A stretch of DNA of 64,000 bases from Rallus limicola (lineage: Eukaryota > Chordata > Aves > Gruiformes > Rallidae): assembly GCA_022605955.1 (NCBI GenBank), contig JAKCOZ010000007.1:34884991-34948990 (forward strand), written 5' to 3'. The first letter of the stretch is position 1, and each line of letters begins with the position of its first letter. The notes under the pieces are model-generated. The model saw nothing but the letters and a program-made list of their open reading frames with translations. It was not told the origin of the DNA and did no database searches. Positions 35,799-47,863 of this stretch are shown in pieces. Both the position numbers and the translations under genes were made by a program.

Positions 35799-36975
35799 TG
35801 TGAAAACGGTGTTACAGATAGCTGTACACAGTGCTGTTTTGAAGTGAGGGGGCATCAGGACCTTGCCTAGTGTGTTGAAAACAGGTTGGAGTACCATCCG
35901 TTTACTTTTGCACGGAGGTACTATAAAGATTGCAGTGATGGCTCACTTCAGATGTATGCGTGGAATCTTCTGAGCATGGACCCAATTTAACAATGAAGTA
36001 ACAAGAAAAACTGCTTCTTCCAGGACCGTTCCTGTAATCAGTGCATACCAAAGACAAACTAAAAAGGACCAGTAGTCAATTTTGGCTGCACCTGGAGGTT
36101 CAATGTGACTATGAGATCTACTTGAACCATGCAAGGTATTGCAAACTTTAAGCCTGTGCTCTCCCAGCTCTTGCTCTGCAGACACTGTCCAACATTTGTT
36201 GCTCAACCTTGTCTGACTATTCAACAAACTGCAACTTCCTGCAGCTGAAAAAACTTCTTTGTCAGAACATTTCTGTGAGTTTTTCTTCAATGGCTGTCCA
36301 GTTCTGACACAGCTACTGAGTGTGACACACATTGTTGTTGGCAGCAGTGCGAATTAGTGCTCCAGTGACAGTCACCCCGTGACAGAAATGCCTTTGCAAG
36401 TTAGGATGCTCAGGGAGTCATAAGCCCAGGAAAAGCACAGCCTGGAGAGAGGGAGCTGCATCAAGCCGAGAGAAGCAAGGACAAGTGGAAAACCCGACAA
36501 GAAACATCAAAGGAGCAATGAAGCCGAGGTTTGAAAAGGTAAATTTCAAAGCTGTTTCCATCTGGCTGCACTGATTGCACTGGAGCAAAGCAAATTGAGA
36601 GCAAGCTGTTTCCAAAGGGTAATGAGACTTGCAAAGGCACAGGGCGGGCCAGGGACACGGTGCCAATTTGTTGGGAATGCAGAGGCCTGCTTGAAATCCC
36701 TGCCTGGGAGGAAGAGAGATAAGGAGACTAGGGTTGTAAGAGGGCTAAGTACACACATGTGTAATTGCACCATCAACTCATTGTCATACTCCTTCCAGAA
36801 CCTAATTGCCAGAGGTATAAAGACATAGAGTCCCCTACCCAATGGGAGAGAAGGCAAATATACATCTCTGGAGCATGGGTTGTGCCTTAGAGTAAGGGAT
36901 TAGAGCCGCTGCTCCTCTGTATGTCAGCTCTCAACTTTTCTGAAGATGTGAGCTTAAGCCTTACAGTCTCAACTC

Positions 36976-37008
36976 AGAGACACTGTGGAAATTACAGTGT
37001 GTGTCTCT
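36976..37008. repeat. bulged inverted repeat
   Basis: AGAGACAC at 36976 pairs with GTGTCTCT at 37001-37008, and an inner ACTGT pairs with ACAGT. A few extra GT bases bulge on the right arm. It is too small for a microRNA precursor. Confidence 0.55.
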
Positions 37009-38811
37009 AAGATCTTGCTGAGTTGGGGTTCAAACAGAAAGTTTTCCTTCGTATCTACAATGCATGGCTGCTGACACTGACTTCAAAGGTGGTGACACTG
37101 TGTTGCTGGCAGAATGCTGCTTTTGGTATTGATTTGGAATTCTGGGGCTCTTCATAAAAAACCCTCCGTATTGATGTTGTTTCGAATTTGTCAGGCGCTT
37201 CGTCTCTGCTCACTGCTGAAGAGCTCTGTATCAAATCTCTAAGCGTGGGAGGCAGCAACATTAAAATGGGTGAAAAGACTGCTTATTCTCCTAAATCTGA
37301 TTTTCTTACTATTTGGCATTTTGCTTGATGAAGCTCTAAATGACAAAATCGAGGTATTCATACATGTTTGGACAATGTCTATCAAATTAAGGGTACTGGG
37401 AAGAGAGGGAAGGTAGGTAACAGATGGGGATAAGTGATGCTTGCACAAAACCAAAATTGAGTACAGCAGTATTGAAAGCCAAGAGCTAACAAATGAAAAG
37501 GCATCTTCAGGAGCTGCAGTGAAAACTGAGCTGTCAGTGATTTAGCACCTGGGTGGCTGTGCTTGGCTGTCACAGGCATGTGTCCAGTGGAATTGCAGAA
37601 CTTCCATTGGGAAAGCTGCAATTTAAGTTTAGTTTATAGTCTCAGGACTATATTTTAGAAGATTTCCTCATGAGTATACAAAGAAAACTAGGAGCAATGC
37701 AAAGGGATGGTAATTTTTTTTTTATGGAAGGCATTTTTAACTGACTATCAGAAACTCCATGGCAGTTCCCCAAGCATCAACAGGCTAAGACCAGCCCACT
37801 TCCCTACCATCTGTTGTTGAACTGCATACCTGCACCAACCTGGTACTTTTTGATACCAATCTGGCCTATTATTGGGAAAATTTCTGAGGGTTTGAGTTTT
37901 CTTCCTGGGGGAAAAGGTTGTCCCAAACTCTTTTCAGTATTGCAGCAAAACTAATTCTGTGCTGGCCCTACTCTATGAGCTCCTTAGTGCATGGATTTGC
38001 CTTCTGCATTTCAAAATCATCCCAAATCCCAAAATTAGTTTTTTAATAGTCAGAACCCAGGTGCAGGACAAAGTCTAGGATTCCTCCCTTTCTGCACAGA
38101 CTACGTGAAGGACTTGTATAAGGAGGGATATGTACACCTTTAAATATATCTAAAAGCACAGCTGCTAAATGAAAAAGTATTAGAAACTAAAGGAGCAGAA
38201 AGATAACCGTCCTCACAAATGGCAGAGACTGCTTTTGATTCAGTGCTGTATGTCAAGACCTTCTTTAAGCAGAAGTTTTCTCCATGCCGTAATCAGACTT
38301 TTGCCCCTCAAAACACTAAATCTCTTTAAAACACAAGCCCTTCCATAACAGCAATACCGTTTAGGTGACACATGTCACATTTGGCCGAATATCAGTAGCA
38401 GTGACCACTCCATGTTCAGCTGTTTGCCCATGTAGCGCTCTGTGCACATCTGGATTCCTTCCATTGAGCCCGTGTCCCTGCTGAACCGAAGGCAGTGGTT
38501 CAGACACAACTCCCCCAAAAGACATCAGTTCACTGAGCCTCAAAGCAAGCTGCAAGCCCATTGACCTTTAGAAACTGCAATGCAGTATGACACCACCTCC
38601 TCCCACAAGCAATGCGCACTGGGGACAGAACTGATGGAATAAGGATTTTGTATGCAGAAGGGTTCATGAATATGAGGATTCACCTTTCTTGACAAATCAG
38701 AGTGCTAGGGCTGCAATTAACTGTAGTGTTGAGGCTAAAACTTCTATTTTTATGTGCTGCTCCTCCTGATGAAGTTTGCTTTTGGTTTTTTTTTTCTCCC
38801 CTAATTTCCAC

Positions 38812-38878
38812 ATGCTGCTGACTCACTGTATCAGCAAAGTCAAGACCCTCACTCCCCTTAAGGAATGCTGCTGACTCA
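38812..38878 (-). promoter_or_regulatory. paired MARE/NF-E2-like sites 53 bp apart
   Basis: The 14-mer ATGCTGCTGACTCA occurs at 38812-38825 and again at 38865-38878. On the minus strand each reads TGAGTCAGC, which fits the NF-E2/antioxidant-response pattern TGA(G/C)NNNGC and contains an AP-1 core. The 53-bp offset is close to five helical turns. Similarity extends a little past the 14-mer (TGTATCAGCAA and TATAGCAA), hinting at an old duplication. Function is inferred. Confidence 0.35.
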
Positions 38879-41800
38879 TTATAGCAAGGAAGGAGGACCG
38901 GCTACCCAGGAGGAGATGAAGTATTTGGATGGGGCTGGGGGTCTATAATTTGCTGCTTTTTGTCCTCCACAGTCTCCTTAGTTAGCATTTCCACTTTAGG
39001 ATGCAATTTTTTTAGTGAAAATGGACTCCTCAGAATAATATCGTGTTATTCCATGTCTTTCTTGACCTCATACAAAAGTACCGGTGGTCTGCTGTGTTGC
39101 CTGCTCTGCCTGTCTGAGGGAAAAGTTCTGGCTTTGAGAATTCAGTATTGCCATAGCAAATGGGAAACCTACCCAGACTGTGAGAAACAAATGCTCTAGA
39201 TATGACTATATAAATAAATTTGTGTCTATTTCCACAAATAGACACACATATACATTCATATATATTTTTTCCTATTATTTTTTTTTTTTTTACTTATACT
39301 TTTGTAAACTAGATTAACATGGCATATAAAATATTGTAACTAGATCAGACAGGTGTATATGTTTTGTATGTACAAAAAACACAGCAAAATTAAGTTTCTG
39401 TATCACAGATAGATGTTTCCCAGATCTCTTTACCAGCATATATTGACATGAACAAAATGAGCATCATACTTAGAAAATGTACAGCTGTAACTTTGCTAGA
39501 AACAAGGCAGGCTGGACCATTGGGTCAGTCATCAAGTACAAGTAAGCAAACCAGCACCAAAGGGGTGGGCATTTTGTGCGTCACTGAGAGCTTTAGCTCT
39601 TGCAGAGTTGGAGTAAGAAAAGCAGCAGCTATTAAAAAAAAAAAACTACACTATTTGGTCTACCCACATACTCATTCATGCAATGTTTCCTGTTGCATCT
39701 TTTAGAAACAAAGGCCCTCAGCTATGCCTGCTTTCATGAGCATTTTGCCATCAACTGCAGCAGCAGGAGTAGAACTGCTAAAAATGAATCTGGCAAAACA
39801 CAGGTGACTGGTGGACAAGCCAGGTAGAAAGTAATAGCTTCTGACAGGGATGCCCACAGCTGCCTTCACAGTTACCAGAAAGTAATGCGACTTCCCTGAA
39901 ACTCACATTGCACTTTTTCCCCTGGCAAAAGCCTTGTTCATTGTCAGAATACAAGAGATGACCTCTGGACCACTGGTCTTGGTTTATAAAAATAGACATG
40001 GGAAGCTGATTATTCCCAGACTGCAGGTGAGGAATGAAGCAGAACTTTCCTTGCTTTTCTATGGCTTAGCAACAAAGTGAAATTTGTGTTGCTGGGCTAG
40101 CAAACAGGCACAGTCTTCCTCTGTCTCTGAGTCATGGACTGAGCTGAGAGAAGCGGGGTGCTGTAGTCTTGGTGTAGAGTTTTCTCTGTGTAGAGAGAAG
40201 GGGTTTTGAACTATAACCTTTCAAAGAAGGGGCTGATCCCATAAGCATGCTGTACTTCTTTCTATCCTTCCCCTCCATAGCACTGAGGTTCACAAATATT
40301 AAGAGCATTATGTAATTAGCAGCTCATGACAGTCTTCATCAAGTACTCCTTTCATCAAAGTATAGATATTGCTTAGATACAAGTCTTTGTTCGCTTGATT
40401 TATTTCACGTTACGCAAAATATCATTTGAAGGAAGAGAGTTCATGCAGTATTAATGTCTGGAGTCTGATTGCAGCGATTTCAAAGGGCTTTTGGAATATC
40501 CATCTGAAGGCAGAGATGAGTACTTACAATTTCTAAAACTTATTCCCACCAAGTCAACTGGAGCTCTCAACTTCCTGCAAGTTCTGCTTAGCAGTTTGCA
40601 GTATTGGCCCCCAATTCTACAGTTTATCATTATCTGGGAACAGGAGTAGGGCTAAATAAGAAGTTCTCAGAAATTCTGCTTATGAATAAAACATTAGAAG
40701 TTATTCTTCTGCACTTAAAATAAAGCAGCATTTTTTTTTCCTTCATCTGTGTAAAATTTTTCTATTAACGTCTGGCTTTGTATTTTCTGGAGACTATTTC
40801 AGTGCATCTATTATAAATATTTATGTGATAAGAAAAATGTTGGAACGCCTTCAAGGAAATTAGATGAGAATGCATCCACACAGTTCAAAAATAAATGCAT
40901 AAAGTAAGTGTTCAAACTATGCTATTATTAAATCACTATATCCAGTGAGCTTAGTGGGAGATTGTTGTGGTGAGAATGGATTAGTATATTGTTACCTGGA
41001 TGTGAATCCAAAATTAGATTCCATCACAAAACAGGAGTGTTAAGTGCAAAAGCAACAGTAGGTTTCAGGTGCATTTAGAAATCTATCAGTAAGGGATCTT
41101 ATAAGTAACCTGGCTAGTTTAAAAGACTAGCTTTACACTACATAAAATAGAGTCTCCAGAAAACCCATTATAATCTCTGAACTTAAACTGCCACCTTGAA
41201 AGATATTTTGCCTAACACACTGCACACAAAGGATAGTGGAACTGCTTAGAAGATTGAAGTTAAGGTGTTTTCCATGCAATAAAACTAAAAATTCCTCCAA
41301 AAAGAGTAGGCATGTGTGGACTACTTTATGTAATCAAACTTCATTTCATGTAATTTTTACCTGTGCCAAAGAAAAACCTGTTAGCTTTGTTAGCAGAGAA
41401 CAGATGAGCGCAGTCCATAAATCATTCCTTTGAATTATTTGCCTTCCCTGCACTCTGTTCTCTGTAAATAAAACAAAGACAAATCTGGATTCAAAGAGCC
41501 AAAGCCCGCCTTCGGATGTGGGTGTGCATCTCACTTAAATGTCAGGTAGAGTCAGGTGCTCAGATTAGAGGAAAAAATTTAGCACCATGATGAGAGAAAT
41601 GGGGAGAGGAGGCTTGCGGGGGAAAAGGTCTGTGGGTATTTTTAAGGGAGCATTTTTAAAAATCAGATTAGAAACTGTAAAATAGACTGGGGGGGGGGAA
41701 CAAACCTTCAATTTGAAGGACAAATTGTCCAGTGCTTAACTTTCTGATATTTTTTAATGATTTGTTGATCAAGACCAAGCAATCTGTCCCAGAAACAGTT

Positions 41801-42705
41801 CAAAAAAGCCAAGGCAACCAGTGGGGTTAATGGCAATTTTTCAAAAAGTATATACTGCCCTCTTAACTGCTTAATTTCCTATTTTCCTCTAAGGTTCCTT
41901 CTCCTGTTGTCAGCTTCAAACCCCAGGGCTTGTCAGTGTAAAACCATTTAAATTTGACCCATCCTGGTCTGGGATAACAACAGTGATATCCATCCTATTT
42001 GGTTTAACCTTCAGTATTCAAATCAAGGAAAGCTTAACAGGTTATTACCAGCTGATGTCAATTGTCAGAATTATCTAAATAAAAATTATTGCTGGAACAA
42101 CTAGAATCTTGAAACTGAATATTCTGGAATCTTCCGTTTGTCTCAGAAAGCAATTTATTGGGACTGATGTTCCCCTTGATAACTTGGACTAATAGGAGTC
42201 CAGCTGCATCTTCTCCATCTGAGCTACCAAACAAACCCTCTTCAGTGTTTCATGCAGTTGAGATATTATTGTGATCTTAATCTTGCAAGTCACAAAGTGG
42301 AGATTACTGTGGTGGTATCCACAGCAGAGCGAAACAGCATCAAATGTTTATTTTAAGCAGTTTAAAGAGTTCATTCTTGAAGCTGCTTAAATTAGGAGTC
42401 TCTGCACAATGTCTACTCACCATATATGGTTACCTACATAGTCTATTATTTTGTTATCATAATGCTTCTCTTAGAGAGCTAACATTCTCCCCATTGCTAG
42501 ATAGGGAGATCTGATGAATAAGATGTCTCTTTTACTCCAAAAGATCATGGCAAAAGTGGACCCAGGGTGCTTCAATTCTACACCACTGCCCCGCTCAGGA
42601 CTTCATGGTCAGATCCCTTGTGCCAAACAAAAAAAAACCAAAACCCCAAAAACTTAAGTTTGGTCATTTTGATGAAAATGAGCATCAAAATGCACAGGAA
42701 TTTCT
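38879..42705. other. transposon-poor single-copy DNA
   Basis: No gene or transposon recognised. A perfect 11-bp hairpin lies at 39221-39246. T/A homopolymers occur near 39278 and 39630, and G9 at about 41691. A GTTACGCAA word at 40409-40417 fits the PAR-bZIP/C-EBP pattern. Confidence 0.5.
39221..39246. repeat. perfect 11-bp inverted repeat, 4-nt loop
   Basis: TGTGTCTATTT at 39221-39231 is exactly complementary to AAATAGACACA at 39236-39246 across the tetraloop CCAC. It is the tightest hairpin I noticed in the window. A cruciform or RNA hairpin is possible. No terminator role is expected in this genome. Confidence 0.8.
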
Positions 42706-42752
42706 TGTTTTTTGTTTTTGTTTTTTTTTTTTTTTTTTTTGGTTTGGTTTGA
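42706..42752 (+). repeat. poly(T) tract with GT-rich ends
   Basis: TTTTTTGTTTTTG, then about 22 T residues and GGTTTGGTTTG. It is simple sequence with no transposon body attached. Confidence 0.9.
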
Positions 42753-44829
42753 CAAGTTTTATTTTGTAGCCATGGATATCCATTACATTGATTAAAGGTT
42801 TAAAAGACACTCTCAGAACCCAGGTGTGTATTTTCAATACTGAAAAAACGATAGAAAACATCCTTAACACTGTTGACCACATGCAGTATGATCATTTTGG
42901 AGATGACTGCCTTGCATCTGTTACTACATAGCAGTTCTTTTCACAATACCTGCAACTTTCTGTTGCACAAACAGCAGATGTGCATTTTTAGCAGAAAGTA
43001 CAAATGTAGATAGAATTGTACAATCACAATTTTTTTAAAATACAGGACATGCTAACTTCTTCATGTTGGGCATGAATTGGTACTTAACATTTTTGGTTAC
43101 TGCATTGCAATAATTTCATCTCTTGCTCTTTGCCCATTTGAGATCGTGCTGCTTAATGACCTGGGGACAGTGGGCTGCTAAACTGTGAGACAGCCTCTTG
43201 CTGTTGGTGGGAGAATCAATGGAGAAGTGAATTAACAGGGGGTCATTCAGGGAGCTAAGGTCACTCTGCATCAAAATAGGTGAAGTCCTCCAGCATTACA
43301 AATCACTTGCAGCAAACATCCTAAGGGTTGGGGTTTACCAGCTTCAAAATAGAGGAAGTGAATGTTAAAACAGCTTTTTTTGAAAGATTTAACTGACCTT
43401 GGGAGGCAGGACATCATCAGGGATAAGGATGGATGGAATTTCCCATATGCTTTTCAACAACACCTTAACTTGTCCAAAGATATTTTCTATCAACTGTCTT
43501 TGGTTGAATCAAGAGAAAACAATGTTTCCTGGTTCTGAAATTCTGAAACCTCATGAGATTGATAGGAAAACAGAACTGGAAATAACCTCATCAATCGTTG
43601 GTAGACATCTCTCCCAGGCCAGTCCAGAGTGGGATTCAAATGTTGCAGTTAATCAAGTTGCACAATCTCATACACAAATAGATTACAAAGTCATTAGTTG
43701 TGGGGTGTAGTGTTTTATTTTGTTGGGGTTTTTTTTTGTCCTCATTCTTACTAATACATTTTAATATGACTTTCTGTATAATAAGGACTGAAGAACTTCT
43801 CCAAATAAAATGCCTACCCAGTCATGTTACAATGTGATGTTTCTTATAGACAGAAATCCAGAATGATAAAAAGCTCACCCTTTTCCTAAATAAACATTTC
43901 CAAAGGTTAATTACAAAACCCAACCAAACACAAAAAAAAAAGATTCTGTGCTTGATTTCTTGATTCATTTCATCTTGCTTAGGCTTCCATCCTTGGGATT
44001 TCCTCTTGCCATTTTTGAATGCCAGATTGCGTAGCATTAGCAATCTCTTTACTCTGAGGTACTTATGCACAGTGCTCAGGTCAGTTCTTAATCATCTGTT
44101 CAAGTAAAAAAATTGATTGAATTGCTTGAATTACCCCCAAAGGCATTATTTCCATATCCATACCCATTATTTTACCTTTTATAGTGCTTTCCAAAGTATT
44201 TACATGCTTCTCACTGTTCTTCTTAAAGGCAAATTCTAGATCTATTTCACTTAGTTTATTTAACACCCCTATTTAGAGGCAAAATAATTCCCTCTTTCTT
44301 TCTGCATAAATCAGGAAACTAGCAGAAGAGTGCCAGTTCTAGAGTTCCCTGCACTCTCAGTGTCTCCAATTGTCAGCACATGTGAACAGGACCCCTTACA
44401 TAAGATGACAACCTCAACTGCATGAGGTTGATTTGTTGCAAATATAAAGTGCCAGAGACATCCTCCATGTCAGAAAACATTTTATGTAGAATGCTGCATA
44501 GAAGGATCAAAGAAAGAAAACAACAGAATTACATAAAGCAAAGGTAAGTTATGCCCTTCAGACCCTTCACAAAGAAGCTCCTTATACTGTTGTAGAAGAA
44601 AGCCTGTCATACAGAATCTACCTTGAGCTATCATAAACCTGTTTGGAAGTAAGATCCACTGGAAACCAAACCATAAATACTTGGGGTTAGGGCTGTTTTC
44701 TTTCTTTGCAGACATGAAAACAAATATATTTTTTCTCTAACACAGCCAAATTCTTACTTTACTTTATTATGTCCTTTGAGTTATACATGACAATGTAGCA
44801 TTTCAGCTGACAGAGTACAGAGCCCAGCA
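42753..44829. other. single-copy AT-rich DNA
   Basis: A 103-codon plus-strand frame (43399-43710) has no recognised motif. A perfect 8-bp inverted repeat (CAACCTCA/TGAGGTTG, 6-nt loop) lies at 44409-44430. Nothing else was recognised. Confidence 0.55.
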
Positions 44830-45275
44830 GAGATGGGCCGTAAGGATGACCAGAGGGCTGGAGACCTCTCCTATGATGACAAGCTAAGAGAGTTGTGCTT
44901 GTTCAGCCTGGAGAAGAGAAGGCTCTGTGTGAGGGCTTATAGCAACCTTTCAGTACCTAAAGGGGTCGACAGGAAAGCTGGGGAGGGACTGTTTGTAAGG
45001 GAATGGAGTGATAGCACAAGGGACAATGGTTTTAAACTAGAGCAGGGTAGGTTTAGGTTAGAGATTAGGAAGTTTTTCACTTTGAGGGTGGTGAGGCACT
45101 GGAACACCAAAGAGGTGATGGAGTCTCCACCCCTGGAGGTATTCAAGATCAGGCTTGACGAACCTCTGTGCAACCTGATGTAATTAAAGGTGTCCCTGCT
45201 TATTATAAGTGGGTTGAACTAGATGACCTTTAAAGGTCCCTTCCAACTTAACAAAGTCTGTGATTCTATGATTGT
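44830..45275 (+). mobile_element. CR1 LINE, 3' ~0.45 kb, sense
   Basis: GATGACCAGAGGGCTGGAGA, TTGTTCAGCCTGGAGAAGAG, TTTAGGTTAGAGATTAGGAA and GTGAGGCACTGGAACACCAA are followed by TTGAACTAGATGACCTTTAA and the tail TGTGATTCTATGATTG. A 116-codon frame (44833-45183) still carries [12 protein letters not shown] and EQGRFRLEIRKF from the ORF2 C-terminus. The copy is moderately diverged and 5'-truncated, and its 'aggtgtccctgcttattataagtgggttgaac' style 3' end marks its subfamily. Confidence 0.95.
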
Positions 45276-47757
45276 TCTGATAAATGACAATTGTAGAGCA
45301 TTAATCTGGACTATCAGTATAGGACCATTCTCCATTTGTAACTTTGTTCCTTCTTTTGATGTGTACCTCAGATATTACCCAAGGAGTTAGAGGGGGTTTA
45401 AATACAGAAATCATCACCTGTGATTATTATGGTTGCTTGCAGTGAGACAACTGACGTCAGATTCATTTTGCCTGATTGCAAGTGATTGTAATGCAGGTCC
45501 ATCTGAGCTAGTTACATAGGACTGTGCTGTAGTCAAAGGAAGAAATTAGCATTCTTACGACACTTCTCATTGCTTTTAGTTGTTTACTGCAGAATAAAGG
45601 CTGATACCTCTCCACTGACTTTAGATTTTTTTAACATGGTCAGGTGCTATGACTGGTTACTAGAAATCTGTGTTGATGTGAGGCGGGGGGGTGGGTCATG
45701 TCTTCCTTGAGTGGTTATTTAGCTTATTAATTTTGGAAGACCAAATCCAGGCAAACTTTTACTTCATTCTCCTAGAGTCCTTCATCACTTCAGACATCAC
45801 ACTTTATACTTGCCAGTTCTCTGGTTTGAGTACTCCAGGTCAGAGTCACACTGGAAGGACTCTACTGTTTCTTGAGGAGCATCAGGACATTTGCTGTTGT
45901 CATATCAGCTGCTGTCTTTCTTGCCACCTGTGTTTAAGAACTGTGATGAACCTATTAAGACATTTCTGGCCAATTTTGTTGTCAAGGTCACTTTGTCAAG
46001 CTAGAGGTATGGAGGACAAAATGTTACTCTTCACAGCTGTTGAAAGTACACAGATTGGCCAAAACTAGGTGGCTATAATATTGTGTCACCCAGGTTTCCC
46101 CTGAAGTAGCCTTCAGGGTGTACAGCTGTTTTTCATTGTCCCAAATCTTGCTACAGAGCTGAATTTTTTATCTGCCACATGACTTGGAAGTGCTTGGAAC
46201 ACTGAAGATTAGAATAAGTTTGGTTTCGTCAGAGTGGCAGAGGTTGTTTCTTCCCCAGTCTGTGTGGGCATTTTTTCTCCATGTTACTTACCTAAATAAT
46301 GTATAAAATGTGCCAGTGGAGAAAGGCATTTCACTAAGTGCGTTTGCTCTGGGTAGTTGTAATGGCTACAGACTAACAAATCCTATAAATAAAACTGTTT
46401 TTCAGCCAGGGAAGACTGATTGATAAAGGTCACTAAATGCTTCCCTGCTGGAGTGTGAAATCAATGGAAAGTTTCATCTGGTATGATCTGGCAATTTGTC
46501 AGTTTTAGAAGAGTCCTTGTGAGCTAAGGATGCAGAACACAGCAATGAGACACAAAGAGACAAAACAAACCACAGACTCAGAAACCAAGAACCCCCACTC
46601 CCAGGCTTGAAAGAAGAAGGGGAGGGCTAAACTACTTTTTCAGTTAAACACCACCTATTTAGGTTTTTCATCCACCATCATACTTTTTTTTTTTTTTTAT
46701 GTTCTTCAGCTAATTTGATTCTCCTGGAGGAGTTAAACATGATGGACTAAAACCACTGATAGATACATGTTTTGCTGCCTACCTGCTTTCCTCTGGATGG
46801 TGGATAGGCTGGGATTTACAAGCCATGGGGGTTTACCAGTGGATGCAAAGACTCTGGGAAGTCCTGAAAAATGTTTAAAATAGGGGAAATAATTTGTCCT
46901 CCAGTGAGATCTGTTCTAGCTGACTTATAAAAACACAGGGGAACTGATGAATCAATAAAAAACTTACCCTTCCAAAGCTGGTCTGTGTGATCCAGAATTG
47001 GGTACTGCCTTTGACATACCTATCATCTATTGAAAATTGGTGGAGACTGTGGAAAGGGTGAGTTGAAAAGTTATTAAAGAATCAGACTGACCCACACAGG
47101 TGTGTACATGTACACACGGAAGGACTGCAAAAGTTTTGCTTGTCATTTCTTAATGTTAAAGCTAAGCCAAGGAGCCAAGAATGAACACTTCAAGCCATTA
47201 GTGTGGTGGAAGCTGATGACATTTGAAGGCCAAAAATAGCCTTCAAAAAAAAAAAAAAAGGAGACTTGTAACTTTAATACTAAGAGAGATTTTACCTGTA
47301 ATAAAATACCCCTTAATATTAGATTTAAGTTCTTTGCTGATTGTTTTAGTATGGTTTTTTTTTCTCTAAGAAATTTGACTGTGAATTTCTCAATCTCTGT
47401 ATACGTGAATGCCTGCCTGTTATCCCCAAATGACATTTGAACTACTTAGCCAACTTCAACAAAGTTAACAGGGATATAGAAATTCCGAAGGAAATCAAGT
47501 TCTTGTGACTTACAAAAATAGGCCACCAAGCTGAGGGCAGACCCTTATGAATTGCTTTATCAGAGAGAAGTTCTGCATCAGTATTAGGCCCCAGAGACTT
47601 AGCATGGGGAAGAGAAAAGACCTAATAAATATTCAAGCTACCAAGAAAACTTCAAATGGACCTTGAAATGAGACACACATTTTATATGGGCTCATAAGTT
47701 CCACAACACACAGAGCTACTTCTTTTTTTTTGGGGGTTCTTTCTTTGTTCATGGCAG
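45276..47757. other. single-copy DNA, nothing firm
   Basis: A 125-codon plus-strand frame (45691-46068) has no motif or splice context that I trust. Poly(T) near 46685 and poly(A) near 47246 are simple runs. G-rich GGCGGGGGGGTGGG near 45682 is a weak quadruplex candidate. Confidence 0.5.
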
Positions 47758-47863
47758 ACACAGAGCATCCAGGCCTTGCTCAGGATGGTTTGTTAAATAA
47801 TTATAACTTACTGGATGTGGGCACAGAAGCTGATTCCAAGATACCTGATGAGTCAAGTTTGGG
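47758..47863 (+). other. exon-like segment, 106 nt, gene not recognised
   Basis: A pyrimidine-rich tract ending TTGTTCATGGCAG precedes the segment, and GGG|GTAAGT follows it; both are good matches to vertebrate splice sites. Inside, one frame is open for 34 codons and reads TEHPGLAQDGLLNNYNLL followed by DVGTEADSKIPDESSL. The other two frames have stops. Two bases of a split codon are left at each end. The peptide has protein-like composition but I do not recognise it. Chance pairing of good splice sites with an open frame is fairly common over 64 kb, so this remains a candidate. Confidence 0.3.

Larger units (their letters stand above)
34256..38811. other. transposon-poor single-copy DNA with several short structures
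   Basis: Three successive plus-strand frames (34426-34635, 34675-35085, 35112-35345) show no recognised domain and no start or splice context. A G-rich quadruplex candidate lies at 35779-35798. A bulged inverted repeat lies at 36976-37008. No transposon was recognised. Confidence 0.5.

Noticed and set aside
46990..47060. Possible exon just upstream of the 47758 segment
   Set aside because: Its only open frame ends in a phase that would put the 47758 segment into a frame with an early stop.
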